A stretch of DNA of 13,141 bases from Gemmatimonadota bacterium (GTDB lineage Bacteria > Gemmatimonadota > Gemmatimonadetes > Longimicrobiales > Gaopeijiaceae), in NCBI GenBank assembly GCA_030550695.1, contig JAUQOX010000061.1:1-13141 (forward strand), given 5' to 3'. Below the pieces are notes generated by a model. That model did not search any database. It was not told the DNA's origin and saw nothing but the letters and a program-made list of their open reading frames with translations. Position numbers and translations under genes: made by a program. Below, in pieces: positions 1 to 9,080 of the stretch (the stretch's first letter is position 1; every line of letters starts with the position of its first letter).

Positions 1-1024
1 CCAGCACCGGGTTCTTGTAGCGGAACTCCGAGGCGTATTCCACCTCCGTGGGGATCCGGGCCATCTCCTCCAGCATGAGTTCGCCTAGGAGGGCCGCATG
101 CCAGGAGGTGCCGCAGGCGGTGATGACAATTCGTTGGATCTCCGCCAACTGGGCCTCGTGGTCCTTGAGCCCCCCCAGGCGGGAACTCCCCTCGCCCAGG
201 AGCAGCCGGCCCCGCAGGACGTCCCGGAGGGCGGCGGGCTGCTCGAAGATTTCCTTGAGCATGAAGTGGGGGAAGCCTCCCTTTTCGATGGCCCCGAGAT
301 CCCACTCGATCCGGTGGACGGGCCGGCTCACCGAGGTTCCATCCAGGCGGAAGGTGGTGAAGCCCTCCGGGGTGAGGACAGCCACGTCGCCGTCGGAGAG
401 GTAGACCACATTGCGGGTCCGGGCCACCAGGGCGGCGGCGTCGGAGGCCACGAGGGTCTCTCCCTCACCCACACCCAGGAGGAGGGGAGAGCCGTGGCGA
501 GCCGCCACGATCTTGCCGGGGTCCCGAAGGCTCACCACGGCAATCCCGTAGGTGCCTTCCACCTGAAGGAGGGCTGCCGCCACGGCATCCTCCAGGGAGG
601 CGTTGCGCTGAAACGCCTCGTCAATGAGGTGGACCAGCACCTCCGTGTCCGTCTCGCTCCGGAAGGGGTAGCCCCGCTCCTGGAGCCCTTTCTTCAAGAG
701 GGCAGCGTTCTCGATGATGCCGTTGTGCACCAGGGCGATGTCCAGGGCTTTGCTCACGTGGGGGTGGGCGTTCACCTGGTTCGGCGCCCCGTGGGTTGCC
801 CAGCGGGTGTGGGCCACGCCGCAGCTCCCCCGGGGGGTGCTCCCGTTCAGCAAGGCTTCCAGGGCCGCGATCTTCCCCGCCTCCTTGAGCACCACCAGCC
901 GGTTCTGGGGGGTCAGGACCGCCAGGCCGGCCGAATCGTATCCCCGGTACTCCAGCCGACGGAGCCCCTCCAGAAGGATGGGGACCACGTCGGACGTTCC
1001 CACGTATCCGATGATGCCGCACAT
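1..1024 (-). CDS. glmS: Glutamine-fructose-6-phosphate aminotransferase (isomerizing), N-terminal part
   Basis: GlmS converts fructose-6-phosphate and glutamine to glucosamine-6-phosphate, the first committed step to UDP-GlcNAc, in the cytosol. The visible 341 codons start MCGIIGYVG, so Cys2 becomes the N-terminal nucleophile after Met removal. Class II glutaminase motifs follow in order: EYRGYDSAGLAV, HTRWATHG, VHNGIIEN, SETDTEVL and GTYGIAVV. The first sugar-isomerase (SIS) domain begins near the left edge with ITACGTSWHAALLGE and EYASEFRYKNP. The family is about 600 residues, so roughly the last 260 lie beyond the window. The ATG start is preceded by GGAGGGG at good spacing and gives the conserved MCG terminus. 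The gene lies 90 bases downstream of glmM on the same strand, so co-transcription is likely. No glmS ribozyme-like leader was recognised. Identification is very secure. Confidence 0.97.
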   Translation of the reverse strand, partial: MCGIIGYVGTSDVVPILLEGLRRLEYRGYDSAGLAVLTPQNRLVVLKEAGKIAALEALLNGSTPRGSCGVAHTRWATHGAPNQVNAHPHVSKALDIALVHNGIIENAALLKKGLQERGYPFRSETDTEVLVHLIDEAFQRNASLEDAVAAALLQVEGTYGIAVVSLRDPGKIVAARHGSPLLLGVGEGETLVASDAAALVARTRNVVYLSDGDVAVLTPEGFTTFRLDGTSVSRPVHRIEWDLGAIEKGGFPHFMLKEIFEQPAALRDVLRGRLLLGEGSSRLGGLKDHEAQLAEIQRIVITACGTSWHAALLGELMLEEMARIPTEVEYASEFRYKNPVL

Positions 1025-1081
1025 TCGCTATCCCCTCCACGGTTCCCTTCCCTCGCCGCCGGGACCTCCCCGGGGCCCGCC

Positions 1082-1107
1082 AGGGCAGGGCCAGGCCGCC
1101 CTGCCCT
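1082..1107. other. Perfect 10-bp hairpin between glmM and glmS
   Basis: AGGGCAGGGC (1082-1091) is separated by a 6-nt loop from its exact complement GCCCTGCCCT (1098-1107). The hairpin sits 7 bases beyond the glmM stop codon, in the glmM-glmS gap. The T-tract that would make it an intrinsic terminator lies on the plus-strand side (TTTT ends at 1110). No plus-strand gene precedes it. For the glmM-glmS transcript the hairpin has no U-tail, so it is more likely a stability, processing or partial-attenuation element. Function is inferred. Confidence 0.5.
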
Positions 1108-1114
1108 TTTCGGC

Positions 1115-2500
1115 TCACACCAGACCCGCCAGGACCACCTCAGCCCGGCCCAGGAGGGCCTCCGCTTCCCCCGCCGTAGGGGCCTCGGCGATGAGGCGGA
1201 CGACGGGCTCGGTGCCCGACGGTCTCACATGCAGCCAGGCTCTGCGGCCCGGCCAGAACAGGTGGAGGCCGTCGGAGCGGTCCACCTCAGGAGGCCGGAG
1301 ATCTTCCACCAGGGCAGGGTACGCCGCCTCCAGGCCCTCCCGAGGGAAAGCCACCTTTCGTTTGACGATGACGTAGTTCGGCAGGCGTCCGGCCGCCTCC
1401 CTCAGGGTGCAGGCCTCGTCCAGAAGGGTCTGCAACACCAAGGCCGCCGCCACCAGGGCGTCCCGGGTCAAGTGCAGGTCGGGGAGCATGACTCCGCCGT
1501 TCCCTTCCCCCCCCACCACCGCCCCCACCTCCTCCATCTTCCGAGCCACATGGATCTCCCCCACCGGGGCCCGGAAAAAAGGGAGCCCGTGGGCCGCCGC
1601 CACGTCGGCCACCACCTGGCTCGTGGAGAAATTGGCCACCACCGCCCCCCGGCGCCTCCGCAGTACCGCCGCCGCCGCCAGGGCCAAGGTGAGATCTTCC
1701 CCCAGGGCCTGCCCCGTCTCGTCCACGAGGGAAAGGCGGTCCACGTCGGGATCCACGGCCAGGCCAACCTCGACCCCGCGGGAGCGCACGAACTCCCCAA
1801 AGGAGCGCAGGTTCGCGGCGGTGGGCTCCGGGTCCCGGGGGAAACGGCCATGGGGCTCGAGGTTGATCCCCTCCACCTGGCACCCCAGCTCCTTCAGCAG
1901 AGGGGGCAGAGCAACCCCCCCCGCGCCGTTCACACAGTCCACCGCCACCCGGAAGCGGCGTCGGCGAAGCCCCGCCACATCCAGGAAGGGAAGGTCCGCC
2001 ACCCGCTCCACGTGCCTGTCCACCGCGCCCTCCTCCCGACGGACACCCCCGAGCCCGTCCCACGGTGCCCGGAGGATGTCCCCCCTTCCCAGGAACTCCA
2101 GGAAGGCCCCCATGAGGGGTCCGTCCAGGAACATCCCCTGGCCCGTGGCCAGCTTGAGGGCGTTCCAGTCCGCCGGATTGTGGGAGGCCGACACCATGAT
2201 CCCCCCCGCCCCACCCCCTTCCCGCACCGCCAGAAGGAGCGTGGGGGTCGGGACCAGACCGACGTCCACCACGGGGCAACCCACGCTTTCCAGGCCCGCG
2301 GCCGCCGCCCGCAGGAGCATGGCGCCCGAGGTACGGGAGTCCCGCCCCACGTAGACCTCCCCCCCCTCGCCCCGGGCCCGGAGGAAGGCTCCGAAGCCCG
2401 CCGCCAAGGAAGCGACCAATTCGGGAGTGAGGGGGGCCCCCACGCGCCCTCGGAAGCCCGAGACGCTCACCATGAGATCCGGCGGCAGGATGGGGAACAT
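1115..2500 (-). CDS. glmM: Phosphoglucosamine mutase (alpha-D-phosphohexomutase family)
   Basis: Phosphohexomutase of 461 aa, the usual size. It should interconvert glucosamine-6-phosphate and glucosamine-1-phosphate in UDP-GlcNAc synthesis. All four family loops are visible: the phosphoserine loop VSASHNP (Ser106), the metal loop DPDVDR (Asp250, 252, 254), the sugar loop GEGNGG (about 331-336) and the phosphate loop RPSGTEP (about 426-432). The N-terminus LMVSVSGFRG and the GEGNGG loop resemble the archaeal-type GlmM subgroup rather than E. coli GlmM. Phosphomannomutase activity cannot be excluded from sequence alone, but glmS immediately downstream favours glucosamine phosphate. An in-frame TAG lies two codons before the ATG, so the gene cannot start earlier. 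No good ribosome site precedes this ATG. A later Met10 would cut into the conserved N-terminus. Confidence 0.9.
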   Translation of the reverse strand: MFPILPPDLMVSVSGFRGRVGAPLTPELVASLAAGFGAFLRARGEGGEVYVGRDSRTSGAMLLRAAAAGLESVGCPVVDVGLVPTPTLLLAVREGGGAGGIMVSASHNPADWNALKLATGQGMFLDGPLMGAFLEFLGRGDILRAPWDGLGGVRREEGAVDRHVERVADLPFLDVAGLRRRRFRVAVDCVNGAGGVALPPLLKELGCQVEGINLEPHGRFPRDPEPTAANLRSFGEFVRSRGVEVGLAVDPDVDRLSLVDETGQALGEDLTLALAAAAVLRRRRGAVVANFSTSQVVADVAAAHGLPFFRAPVGEIHVARKMEEVGAVVGGEGNGGVMLPDLHLTRDALVAAALVLQTLLDEACTLREAAGRLPNYVIVKRKVAFPREGLEAAYPALVEDLRPPEVDRSDGLHLFWPGRRAWLHVRPSGTEPVVRLIAEAPTAGEAEALLGRAEVVLAGLV

Positions 2501-2562
2501 GGGCTAGAAACCAGGCTCGGAAAAAAAAACGGCAGCTGCCGCTCCCACCCCGGGGGCGACAC
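2467..2562 (-). CDS. Possible 31-codon leader ORF overlapping the glmM start
   Basis: A GTG codon at 2562-2560 is preceded five bases upstream by GGAGG, a far better ribosome site than glmM itself has. The frame runs 31 codons, reads through the T9 tract as three Phe codons and ends at TGA 33 bases inside glmM. It could be a leader peptide that couples translation to glmM or senses the terminator-like hairpin it spans. No homology is recognised, and a short open frame in GC-rich DNA may be chance. Confidence 0.2.
   Translation of the reverse strand: MSPPGWERQLPFFFPSLVSSPCSPSCRRISW
2521..2541 (-). terminator. Terminator-like palindrome plus T9 in the glmM leader
   Basis: On the minus strand the palindrome CGGCAGCTGCCG (2541 to 2530) is followed directly by nine T residues (2529 to 2521). 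The hairpin has a 4-bp GC stem, extendable by A-U and G-U pairs, with an AGCT loop. Nine T in a row is exceptional in this GC-rich sequence. It lies about 20 bases before the glmM ATG and downstream of a candidate glmM promoter, so it is placed like an attenuator. The short stem makes strong termination uncertain. Confidence 0.4.
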
Positions 2563-2597
2563 CCTTTCCTCCGTTTCGGCAACGAGGACCGGCGAAC

Positions 2598-2627
2598 AAG
2601 CTAGGCCCTGCCCGCCGAGGCGGTCAA
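2598..2627 (-). promoter_or_regulatory. Candidate housekeeping promoter for glmM-glmS
   Basis: On the minus strand TTGACC (2627-2622) and TAGCTT (2603-2598) are separated by 18 bases. The -35 matches the sigma-70 consensus at five of six positions, the -10 only at three. Transcription would begin near 2590 and leave a leader of about 90 nt before glmM, containing the terminator-like palindrome and the possible leader ORF. Confidence 0.35.
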
Positions 2628-2641
2628 CCTGCGCCCTTTCG

Positions 2642-2668
2642 GAAACCGCCGGTTCCTAGCCATCGTAG
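2642..2668 (+). promoter_or_regulatory. Candidate ECF-type promoter ahead of the M48 peptidase gene
   Basis: GAAAC (2642-2646), a 17-base spacer, then CGTAG (2664-2668). The same two blocks with the same spacing recur at 9870-9896 and 10572-10598, ahead of the ECF sigma gene and its anti-sigma gene. The pattern resembles SigW-type promoters (TGAAAC/CGTA, spacer 16). The predicted start near 2675 leaves a leader of about 60 nt. Repetition and placement are seen directly; recognition by the local sigma factor is inferred. Confidence 0.55.
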
Positions 2669-2733
2669 AGGGGGCGAGGGGTCCGGGCGTCCAGCCGGCC
2701 GTTTCGCCGTCCATTCCACCACAAGGGGGGAGC

Positions 2734-3741
2734 ATGAGCCCAGAGGAAGCCGCCTCCGGGGGGGAGAACGAGGTCCAGGAGGTTCGAGCCCGCCGCATCC
2801 TCACGGAGATCTCTTCCAGGGCCTGGGAACACCCGGCGGACCGCGCCGCCCTCCAGGCCCTCCGCCGAATCCCCGTCTTCGACGAGGTCCTTCGGAAACT
2901 CTTCGGTTTCTTGGGAGAAAAGCCCTTGCGTCTGGCCTTCCAGGCCAATGCCGTGCGGGTGTCCCCCCGCCAGTTCCCCCGGGTGCATTCCCTTTACGAA
3001 GAGGTAGCGCGGACCTTGGACGCCCCCCGCCGCTATGACGTGTTTGTGTCCCAGACCCCGTTGGTCAACGCCGGAGCCTACGGGATGGAGAGGCCGTTCC
3101 TCCTCCTCAATTCCGGCGCCCTGGCCCTCCTCAGCGACGAAGAGCTGGCCTTCGTCATGGGCCACGAGCTGGGACACATCCTGAGCGACCACGTGCTCTA
3201 CCGCACCATGACGGTCCTCCTGATCCGGCTGGCTTCCATGGGTTTCCCGGTGGTGGGTGTGGCGGCCCGGGCAGTCCTGGTGGCCCTGCTGGAATGGTAT
3301 CGGAAGAGCGAGCTCTCCAGCGACCGGGCCGGGTTGTTGGCGGTACAGGACCCGGAGGTGGCCATGGGGGCCATGCTCAAAATGGCAGGCGGGGGAGATG
3401 CGACCCAGATGAACCTGGAGGAATTCCTGGCTCAGGCCGAGGAGTACCGGAAGGGGGGAGACGTAGCCGACCAGGTGTTCAAGGTGCTGAACCTCATGGG
3501 ATCCACCCACCCCTTCTATGTTCTCCGGGTCTCCGAGCTCCGGAGCTGGCTGGAGGCGGGGGAGTACGACCGCATCCTCCGGGGGGAGTATCCCCGCCGG
3601 GGAGAACCGGACCCGGCGTACGAGGAGGATCTGCAGGCCGCAGCCCGGGCCTACGCCGAAGAAGCCAAAGGGGTGGTGGAAAGCGTAGCGGAGGCGGCCC
3701 GGAAGGTGGGAGAGGCTTTTCGGGAGGGCTTCCGCCGGTAG
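2734..3741 (+). CDS. M48-family (HtpX/Ste24-like) zinc metallopeptidase
   Basis: 335-aa metallopeptidase. The zinc site HELGH is at residues 144-148 (FVMGHELGHILSDH), and the third-ligand motif SELSSDRAG follows with Glu193, as in M48 peptidases. A hydrophobic stretch at about 157-188 separates the two, in the position where HtpX relatives carry membrane segments. There is no signal peptide or N-terminal membrane anchor, so it may be cytosolic or membrane-associated. The C-terminal ~40 residues are Ala/Glu/Arg-rich and probably helical. The ATG has a strong AGGGGGGAG site. Relatives often degrade damaged membrane or misfolded proteins, but the substrate is unknown here. It is the first gene of a plus-strand run and has the candidate ECF promoter upstream. 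purD starts 35 bases after its stop. Family assignment is firm; the exact subfamily is not resolved. Confidence 0.9.
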   Translation: MSPEEAASGGENEVQEVRARRILTEISSRAWEHPADRAALQALRRIPVFDEVLRKLFGFLGEKPLRLAFQANAVRVSPRQFPRVHSLYEEVARTLDAPRRYDVFVSQTPLVNAGAYGMERPFLLLNSGALALLSDEELAFVMGHELGHILSDHVLYRTMTVLLIRLASMGFPVVGVAARAVLVALLEWYRKSELSSDRAGLLAVQDPEVAMGAMLKMAGGGDATQMNLEEFLAQAEEYRKGGDVADQVFKVLNLMGSTHPFYVLRVSELRSWLEAGEYDRILRGEYPRRGEPDPAYEEDLQAAARAYAEEAKGVVESVAEAARKVGEAFREGFRR

Positions 3742-3776
3742 GTTCCCTCCCTCGCAACTTCGACACGCCACAAGGT

Positions 3777-5069
<1,293 letters not shown>

Positions 5070-5120
5070 GTTCCCCTCCCCCCTGCCCGTCGCCACCGCC
5101 TTGCCGGCCCTGGAGGGACC

Positions 5121-5942
5121 GTGCCCGAACTCCCCGAGGTGGAGACCATCGCACGCCAACTCCGCCGCCGCCTTGTCGGGAGGCGCGTCGGAGCGGTGTC
5201 CGTCAGGAGGGCTGACCTTCTGCCCCAAAGACCCTCCGCCTTCCGAAAGGCCGTCGTGGGCCGACGCATCCTCGGGGTCGGGCGAAGGGGGAAACGCCTG
5301 GTCTGCGAGCTTTCGGGGGCTTCCCGGCTGGTGGTCAGCCTGGGGATGACGGGCACACTCCTTTGGCAGGACGACCCTTCCGGTCCGGCCCCGCCCCACG
5401 TGGGGGTAACCTTCCTGCTGGAGCCGCAAGGGCGGCTCCATTACGCCGATCCCCGGCGCTTCGGACGGCTGCTGGTCCTGGATCCACTAGGCTGGAAGAC
5501 CCTGGACGGGTCGCTGGGCCCCGAGCCCCTGGACCGGCGCCTGTCCTTCCGCCGGTTCTACGGGGCCCTCTCCCGGTCCAGGGCCGCCGTCTGGGCCTGG
5601 CTCCTCGACCAGCGTCACCTGGCCGGGGTGGGAAACATCTACGCCAACGAGGCCCTCTACCGGGCCGGTATTCACCCCCTGCGGCCCGCCGCCAGCCTCT
5701 CGCCCCGGGAGGCCACGGGGCTCCTGGGGGCCCTCCGGGGCGTGCTTCGGGAGGCCATCCGGGCAGGGGGCAGCACCTTACGGGACTACCGGACTCCCCG
5801 GGGCGAGCCCGGCAGGTTCGTGCCCCTCCTCCGCGTTTACGGGCGGCAAGGGCTTCCCTGCGCCCTTTGCTCCACTCCCGTGCTGCGGGGCGTCCGGTCG
5901 GGCCGCTCCTATTTTTTCTGCCCCCGATGTCAGCCTTCCTGA
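5121..5942 (+). CDS. mutM: Formamidopyrimidine-DNA glycosylase (8-oxoG repair)
   Basis: Bifunctional glycosylase/AP lyase that removes 8-oxoguanine and FaPy lesions. After Met removal the protein begins PELPEVETI, with the catalytic Pro1 and Glu2. Lys57 is at the canonical position in GRRGKRL, and LGMTG supplies the intercalating residue region. The H2TH segment reads LAGVGNIYANEALYRAGIHP. The C-terminal zinc finger CALC...CPRC is complete. The finger's Arg is retained in GRSYFFC, where Tyr replaces the more usual Thr. It is 273 aa, normal length. The GTG start is set by the PEL terminus and by GGAGG four bases upstream. It follows purD by 51 bases, and the following peptidase gene may overlap its end, so an operon is likely. 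Identification is secure. Confidence 0.96.
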   Translation: MPELPEVETIARQLRRRLVGRRVGAVSVRRADLLPQRPSAFRKAVVGRRILGVGRRGKRLVCELSGASRLVVSLGMTGTLLWQDDPSGPAPPHVGVTFLLEPQGRLHYADPRRFGRLLVLDPLGWKTLDGSLGPEPLDRRLSFRRFYGALSRSRAAVWAWLLDQRHLAGVGNIYANEALYRAGIHPLRPAASLSPREATGLLGALRGVLREAIRAGGSTLRDYRTPRGEPGRFVPLLRVYGRQGLPCALCSTPVLRGVRSGRSYFFCPRCQPS

Positions 5943-8900
5943 GGGAAGCCTTGGGTCCGGTGGGGGGGATCCTGCCGGTGGCCGCTATGGCAGGCCTCCT
6001 GGTCGGGAAGGCGCCGGAAGGGGGCACAGGGCCCCTCGAGGAGCCGGATTTTCCGGCGCCCTTCGCCGGTTCCGCCGCCGATCGCCCCTGGGACCGACCC
6101 TGGGAGCTCAGGGTGGAGGAACACACCCTCCCCAACGGGCTCCGGCTCCTCCTGCTTCCCCGGCCGGGAGCCCCCATCGTCAGCTTCGTCCTGCAGTTCC
6201 GGGTGGGCAGCCTGGACGATCCGCCCGGCCAGGGGGGGATGGCCCACCTCCTGGAGCACCTCTTCTTCAAAGGAACCACGAGCCTGGGAACCCGGGACTA
6301 CCGCCGGGAGCGCCCCCTCCTCCGGGCCACGGATTCCCTGGCCCTTGCCCTGGCCGCTTTGGAGAACCGGTTTCCCGAGAGGGAGGAGGAGGCACGGCGC
6401 CTCAGGGGGGAAATCCGGCGACTCGAGGAGGAGGCGGGCCGTTTTGTGGTTCGCAACGAGCTGGACGCCCTCCTTGCCGAGGCGGGAGCCCGGGGGTTCA
6501 ACGCCCTGACCACGGCCGACCTGACCACCTACTTCGTGGAACTCCCTTCCCATCGGGCGGAGCTTTGGTTCGCCCTGGAAGGCGACCGCCTGTCCAACCC
6601 CGTGTTCCGGGAGTTCTACGCCGAGCGGGATGTGGTTTTGGAAGAGCGGCGGATGCGGGTGGAGTCCAACCCGGTGGCCCTCCTCCAGGAGGCCCACCTG
6701 GGGGAAGCCTTCCGGATCCACCCCTACGGTAGGTCGGTCCTGGGCTGCCCCCAGGAACTTGAACGCATCCACCGCCCCCATGTGGAGGCCTTTTTCCGGT
6801 CCCACTACTCGCCCTCCAACGCCGTGGCCGTCGTGGTGGGGGATATCCGCCCCGAACAGGTGGTTCGGTGGGCACGTACCTATCTGGGCACGATTCCCCG
6901 CCGGGACACGCCGCCCGCCCCTCCCCCTTGGGAGCCGCCCCAGGAAAGCGAAAGGCGGGTGGAGATCGTCCTGGATGCCGAGCCCCTGGTTCGGGTGGGA
7001 TGGCGCATCCCTTCCCCCGACCACCCCGACGGACCGGCTCTGGCGGTCCTGGCTTCCCTCCTGGCGGGTGGAAGGAATTCCCGCCTCTACCGGAGCCTGG
7101 TGCTGGAGCACCGGGTGGCCACGGGGGTCACGGCCAGCATGGAGCCCGGTCGGCGGGGCCCGGGACTCTTCGTCCTCGAGATCGCTCCCCGGTCTCCCCA
7201 CACCCCCGCCCAGGTGGAAGAGGTGCTCTACGGGGAAGTGGAACGGCTGAAGGAGGCTCCCGTGCCCGAGGCCGAGCTCCAGGGGATCCGCAACCAGTTG
7301 GAGGCGGCCGAGGTGAGGCGTCTGAGTTCGAACCTGGGCTTGGCGTTCCAACTGGCGGAATCGGCTTCCCTTCTGGGCGACTGGCGCCCCGGGCTCGAGT
7401 ACGTGGTCCGCATGCGGGAGGTGGATCCCGAGGCCGTTCGGAGGGTGGTTCGGACCTACTTCGTCCCGGAAGGGAGAACCGTGGCCACGCTGGTGCGGGC
7501 GCCCTCAGGGGGCCATGCCGAGCCGCCGCCGGCGGGGGGCGAGTCGTCACGATCTGCCTGTAGGCTCTCGTCCACGGGGGAGCCGGTTCCGCTCCCTTCC
7601 TCGGACCCGGGGCCCCGCATCCAGGGCGGGAACGGGCGCCGCACCGTCTCCCGTCTCCGCTATCCCCCCCTTCGTTTCCAGCCTCCCCGGCTCACGGAAC
7701 AGGCCTTGTCCACCGGGGTGCCGGTCTTCTTTCTCCAAGACGCCACCCTTCCTCTGGTCACGGTGTTCGCCAGGGTGGAAGGCGGCCCCTCCCATTTTCC
7801 CCGGGACCTCTACGCCGCCGCCACCGCCCTGCCGGCACTCCTGCGCCGGGGGGGCACCACCGGACTGCCCCCGGACTCCCTCGAACGCCTGTTGGATTTC
7901 TATGCCCTCCAGACCACCTTCGGCGGCGGGGGGGACAACACCTCCAGCACCCTCAACACCCTCCCTCGGCACCTCCCGGAGGCCCTCAGCCTCTGGGGGG
8001 AGATGTTGGCGCATCCCCGCTTCGATTCGTTGGAGGTGGAGGTCTGGAGGGACGGTCAGCGGCAGAACCTTCGCCGCCGCCGTGAAGACCCCGCCCTCCT
8101 GGCCTTCTCGGAGTTCAACCGGATCCTCTTCGGCGATCACCCCATCGGCTGGGAAATGGACGAAGAGGATCTAGCCCCCCACCGCTTCCACCGGGAGGCC
8201 CTCCTGGAGGTCCACCGACGCACCTATTGTCGGGAACACCTTCTGCTGGGAGTGGCGGGGGACGTCCGTTGGGAGGAGATTGCCCCCCTTCTGGAGGCCA
8301 TCACGAAAGCCTGGCCCCCCTGCGAGGCTCCCCTCCCGCCGCCCCCCCTTCCCCGGATCCACCGGGGTGGGGGGATCTTCCTGATCCCCCGCGATCTTCC
8401 CCAGAGCACGGTGGTCATGGCCCATCCCGGAGGGATCGTCCAGGGAGCGGACCAGGAGTTCTTCGACTCCCGCATCGCCAACGCCATCCTCGGGGCCGGA
8501 GGGCTCTCCAGTCGCATCTTCTCCAGGGTCCGCACCGAGAAAGGCTACGCCTACAGCGCCTCCTCCCTGTGGACCGCCCCTTCCCGGCACGAGGGGATCG
8601 TGGGCGCCGTAACCCAGACCAAGCCGGAGAGCACGGTGGCCGCCATCCGTCTGATTCTGGACATCATGGAGGAGATGCGGCGGCGAAAGCCCGAGACGGA
8701 AGAGGTCAGGCGGGCCATCGCGCAAACGGTGAACGGTTTCGTGTTCCAGTTCCAGGACCCTGCCCAGACAGCCGCTCGGGAAATCGCCCACCGGGCTTCG
8801 GGCCTGCCCCCCGATTGGTTGGACCGCTACCTCCGGGGGATCCAAAGGGTCACCCCCGACCGGGTCAGGCGGGTCATGGAGAAAAGAGTCCGCCCCGACG

Positions 8901-8995
8901 AGATGACCATCCTGGTGGTGGGAAACCCTGGGGCTTTCGACGCCCCCCTGGACCGGCTGGGTCCGGTGACCCTCTGGACCCCCGGGAGCCGCTGA
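5927..8995 (+). CDS. Fused two-unit M16 (insulinase/pitrilysin-like) peptidase, probably exported
   Basis: About 1022 aa, made of two M16 units joined by a Pro/Ser/Gly-rich linker (about 525-578). The first unit has the inverted zinc motif HLLEH (107-111), with the distal Glu expected in VVLEERRMR (about 239-240). A long Glu/Arg-rich helical insertion (about 125-185) lies between them. Its C-terminal half shows GGRNSRLYRSLV. The second unit lacks HxxEH (ALPALLRRGG stands at the equivalent place) but keeps the RVRTEKGYAYSASS region, so it is probably a non-catalytic partner that helps form the chamber. A hydrophobic N-terminus (ILPVAAMAGLLVGKA) suggests a signal peptide and periplasmic action. 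The start is uncertain. The ATG used here overlaps mutM by 16 bases without a ribosome site. TTG at 5951 has GAGGGA upstream and keeps the same hydrophobic segment. ATG 5987 is less likely. Confidence 0.9.
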   Translation: MSAFLREALGPVGGILPVAAMAGLLVGKAPEGGTGPLEEPDFPAPFAGSAADRPWDRPWELRVEEHTLPNGLRLLLLPRPGAPIVSFVLQFRVGSLDDPPGQGGMAHLLEHLFFKGTTSLGTRDYRRERPLLRATDSLALALAALENRFPEREEEARRLRGEIRRLEEEAGRFVVRNELDALLAEAGARGFNALTTADLTTYFVELPSHRAELWFALEGDRLSNPVFREFYAERDVVLEERRMRVESNPVALLQEAHLGEAFRIHPYGRSVLGCPQELERIHRPHVEAFFRSHYSPSNAVAVVVGDIRPEQVVRWARTYLGTIPRRDTPPAPPPWEPPQESERRVEIVLDAEPLVRVGWRIPSPDHPDGPALAVLASLLAGGRNSRLYRSLVLEHRVATGVTASMEPGRRGPGLFVLEIAPRSPHTPAQVEEVLYGEVERLKEAPVPEAELQGIRNQLEAAEVRRLSSNLGLAFQLAESASLLGDWRPGLEYVVRMREVDPEAVRRVVRTYFVPEGRTVATLVRAPSGGHAEPPPAGGESSRSACRLSSTGEPVPLPSSDPGPRIQGGNGRRTVSRLRYPPLRFQPPRLTEQALSTGVPVFFLQDATLPLVTVFARVEGGPSHFPRDLYAAATALPALLRRGGTTGLPPDSLERLLDFYALQTTFGGGGDNTSSTLNTLPRHLPEALSLWGEMLAHPRFDSLEVEVWRDGQRQNLRRRREDPALLAFSEFNRILFGDHPIGWEMDEEDLAPHRFHREALLEVHRRTYCREHLLLGVAGDVRWEEIAPLLEAITKAWPPCEAPLPPPPLPRIHRGGGIFLIPRDLPQSTVVMAHPGGIVQGADQEFFDSRIANAILGAGGLSSRIFSRVRTEKGYAYSASSLWTAPSRHEGIVGAVTQTKPESTVAAIRLILDIMEEMRRRKPETEEVRRAIAQTVNGFVFQFQDPAQTAAREIAHRASGLPPDWLDRYLRGIQRVTPDRVRRVMEKRVRPDEMTILVVGNPGAFDAPLDRLGPVTLWTPGSR

Positions 8996-9034
8996 CCCCC
9001 CCGGGGGCCTCCGCCCCGAAAGGGGGAGGGGAAA

Positions 9035-9058
9035 CGCCGCCTTCCCCCCCCGGCGGCG
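9035..9058. terminator. Weak hairpin in the convergent gap
   Basis: CGCCGCC (9035-9041) pairs with GGCGGCG (9052-9058) around a C-rich loop. A second small stem with a GAAA loop lies at 9014-9025. They sit between the peptidase stop and the oppositely oriented methyltransferase stop, where a shared terminator is expected. Neither side has a long T-tract: only TTCTTTCT about 17 bases downstream on plus, and TTT on minus. Intrinsic termination is therefore only possible. Confidence 0.35.
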
Positions 9059-9080
9059 AGGCCGCGTCCTCCCCTTCTTT

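Noticed and set aside
98..2659. An 853-codon plus-strand open frame across glmS and glmM
   Set aside because: It lies antisense to two genes with every family motif intact. Its translation is Pro/Gly/His/Arg-rich with no recognisable domain, as expected of an opposite-strand shadow in GC-rich DNA.
5363..5926. Extension of the M16 peptidase frame upstream through mutM
   Set aside because: This part is an alternate frame of mutM with no peptidase similarity; the real start lies at 5927, 5951 or 5987.
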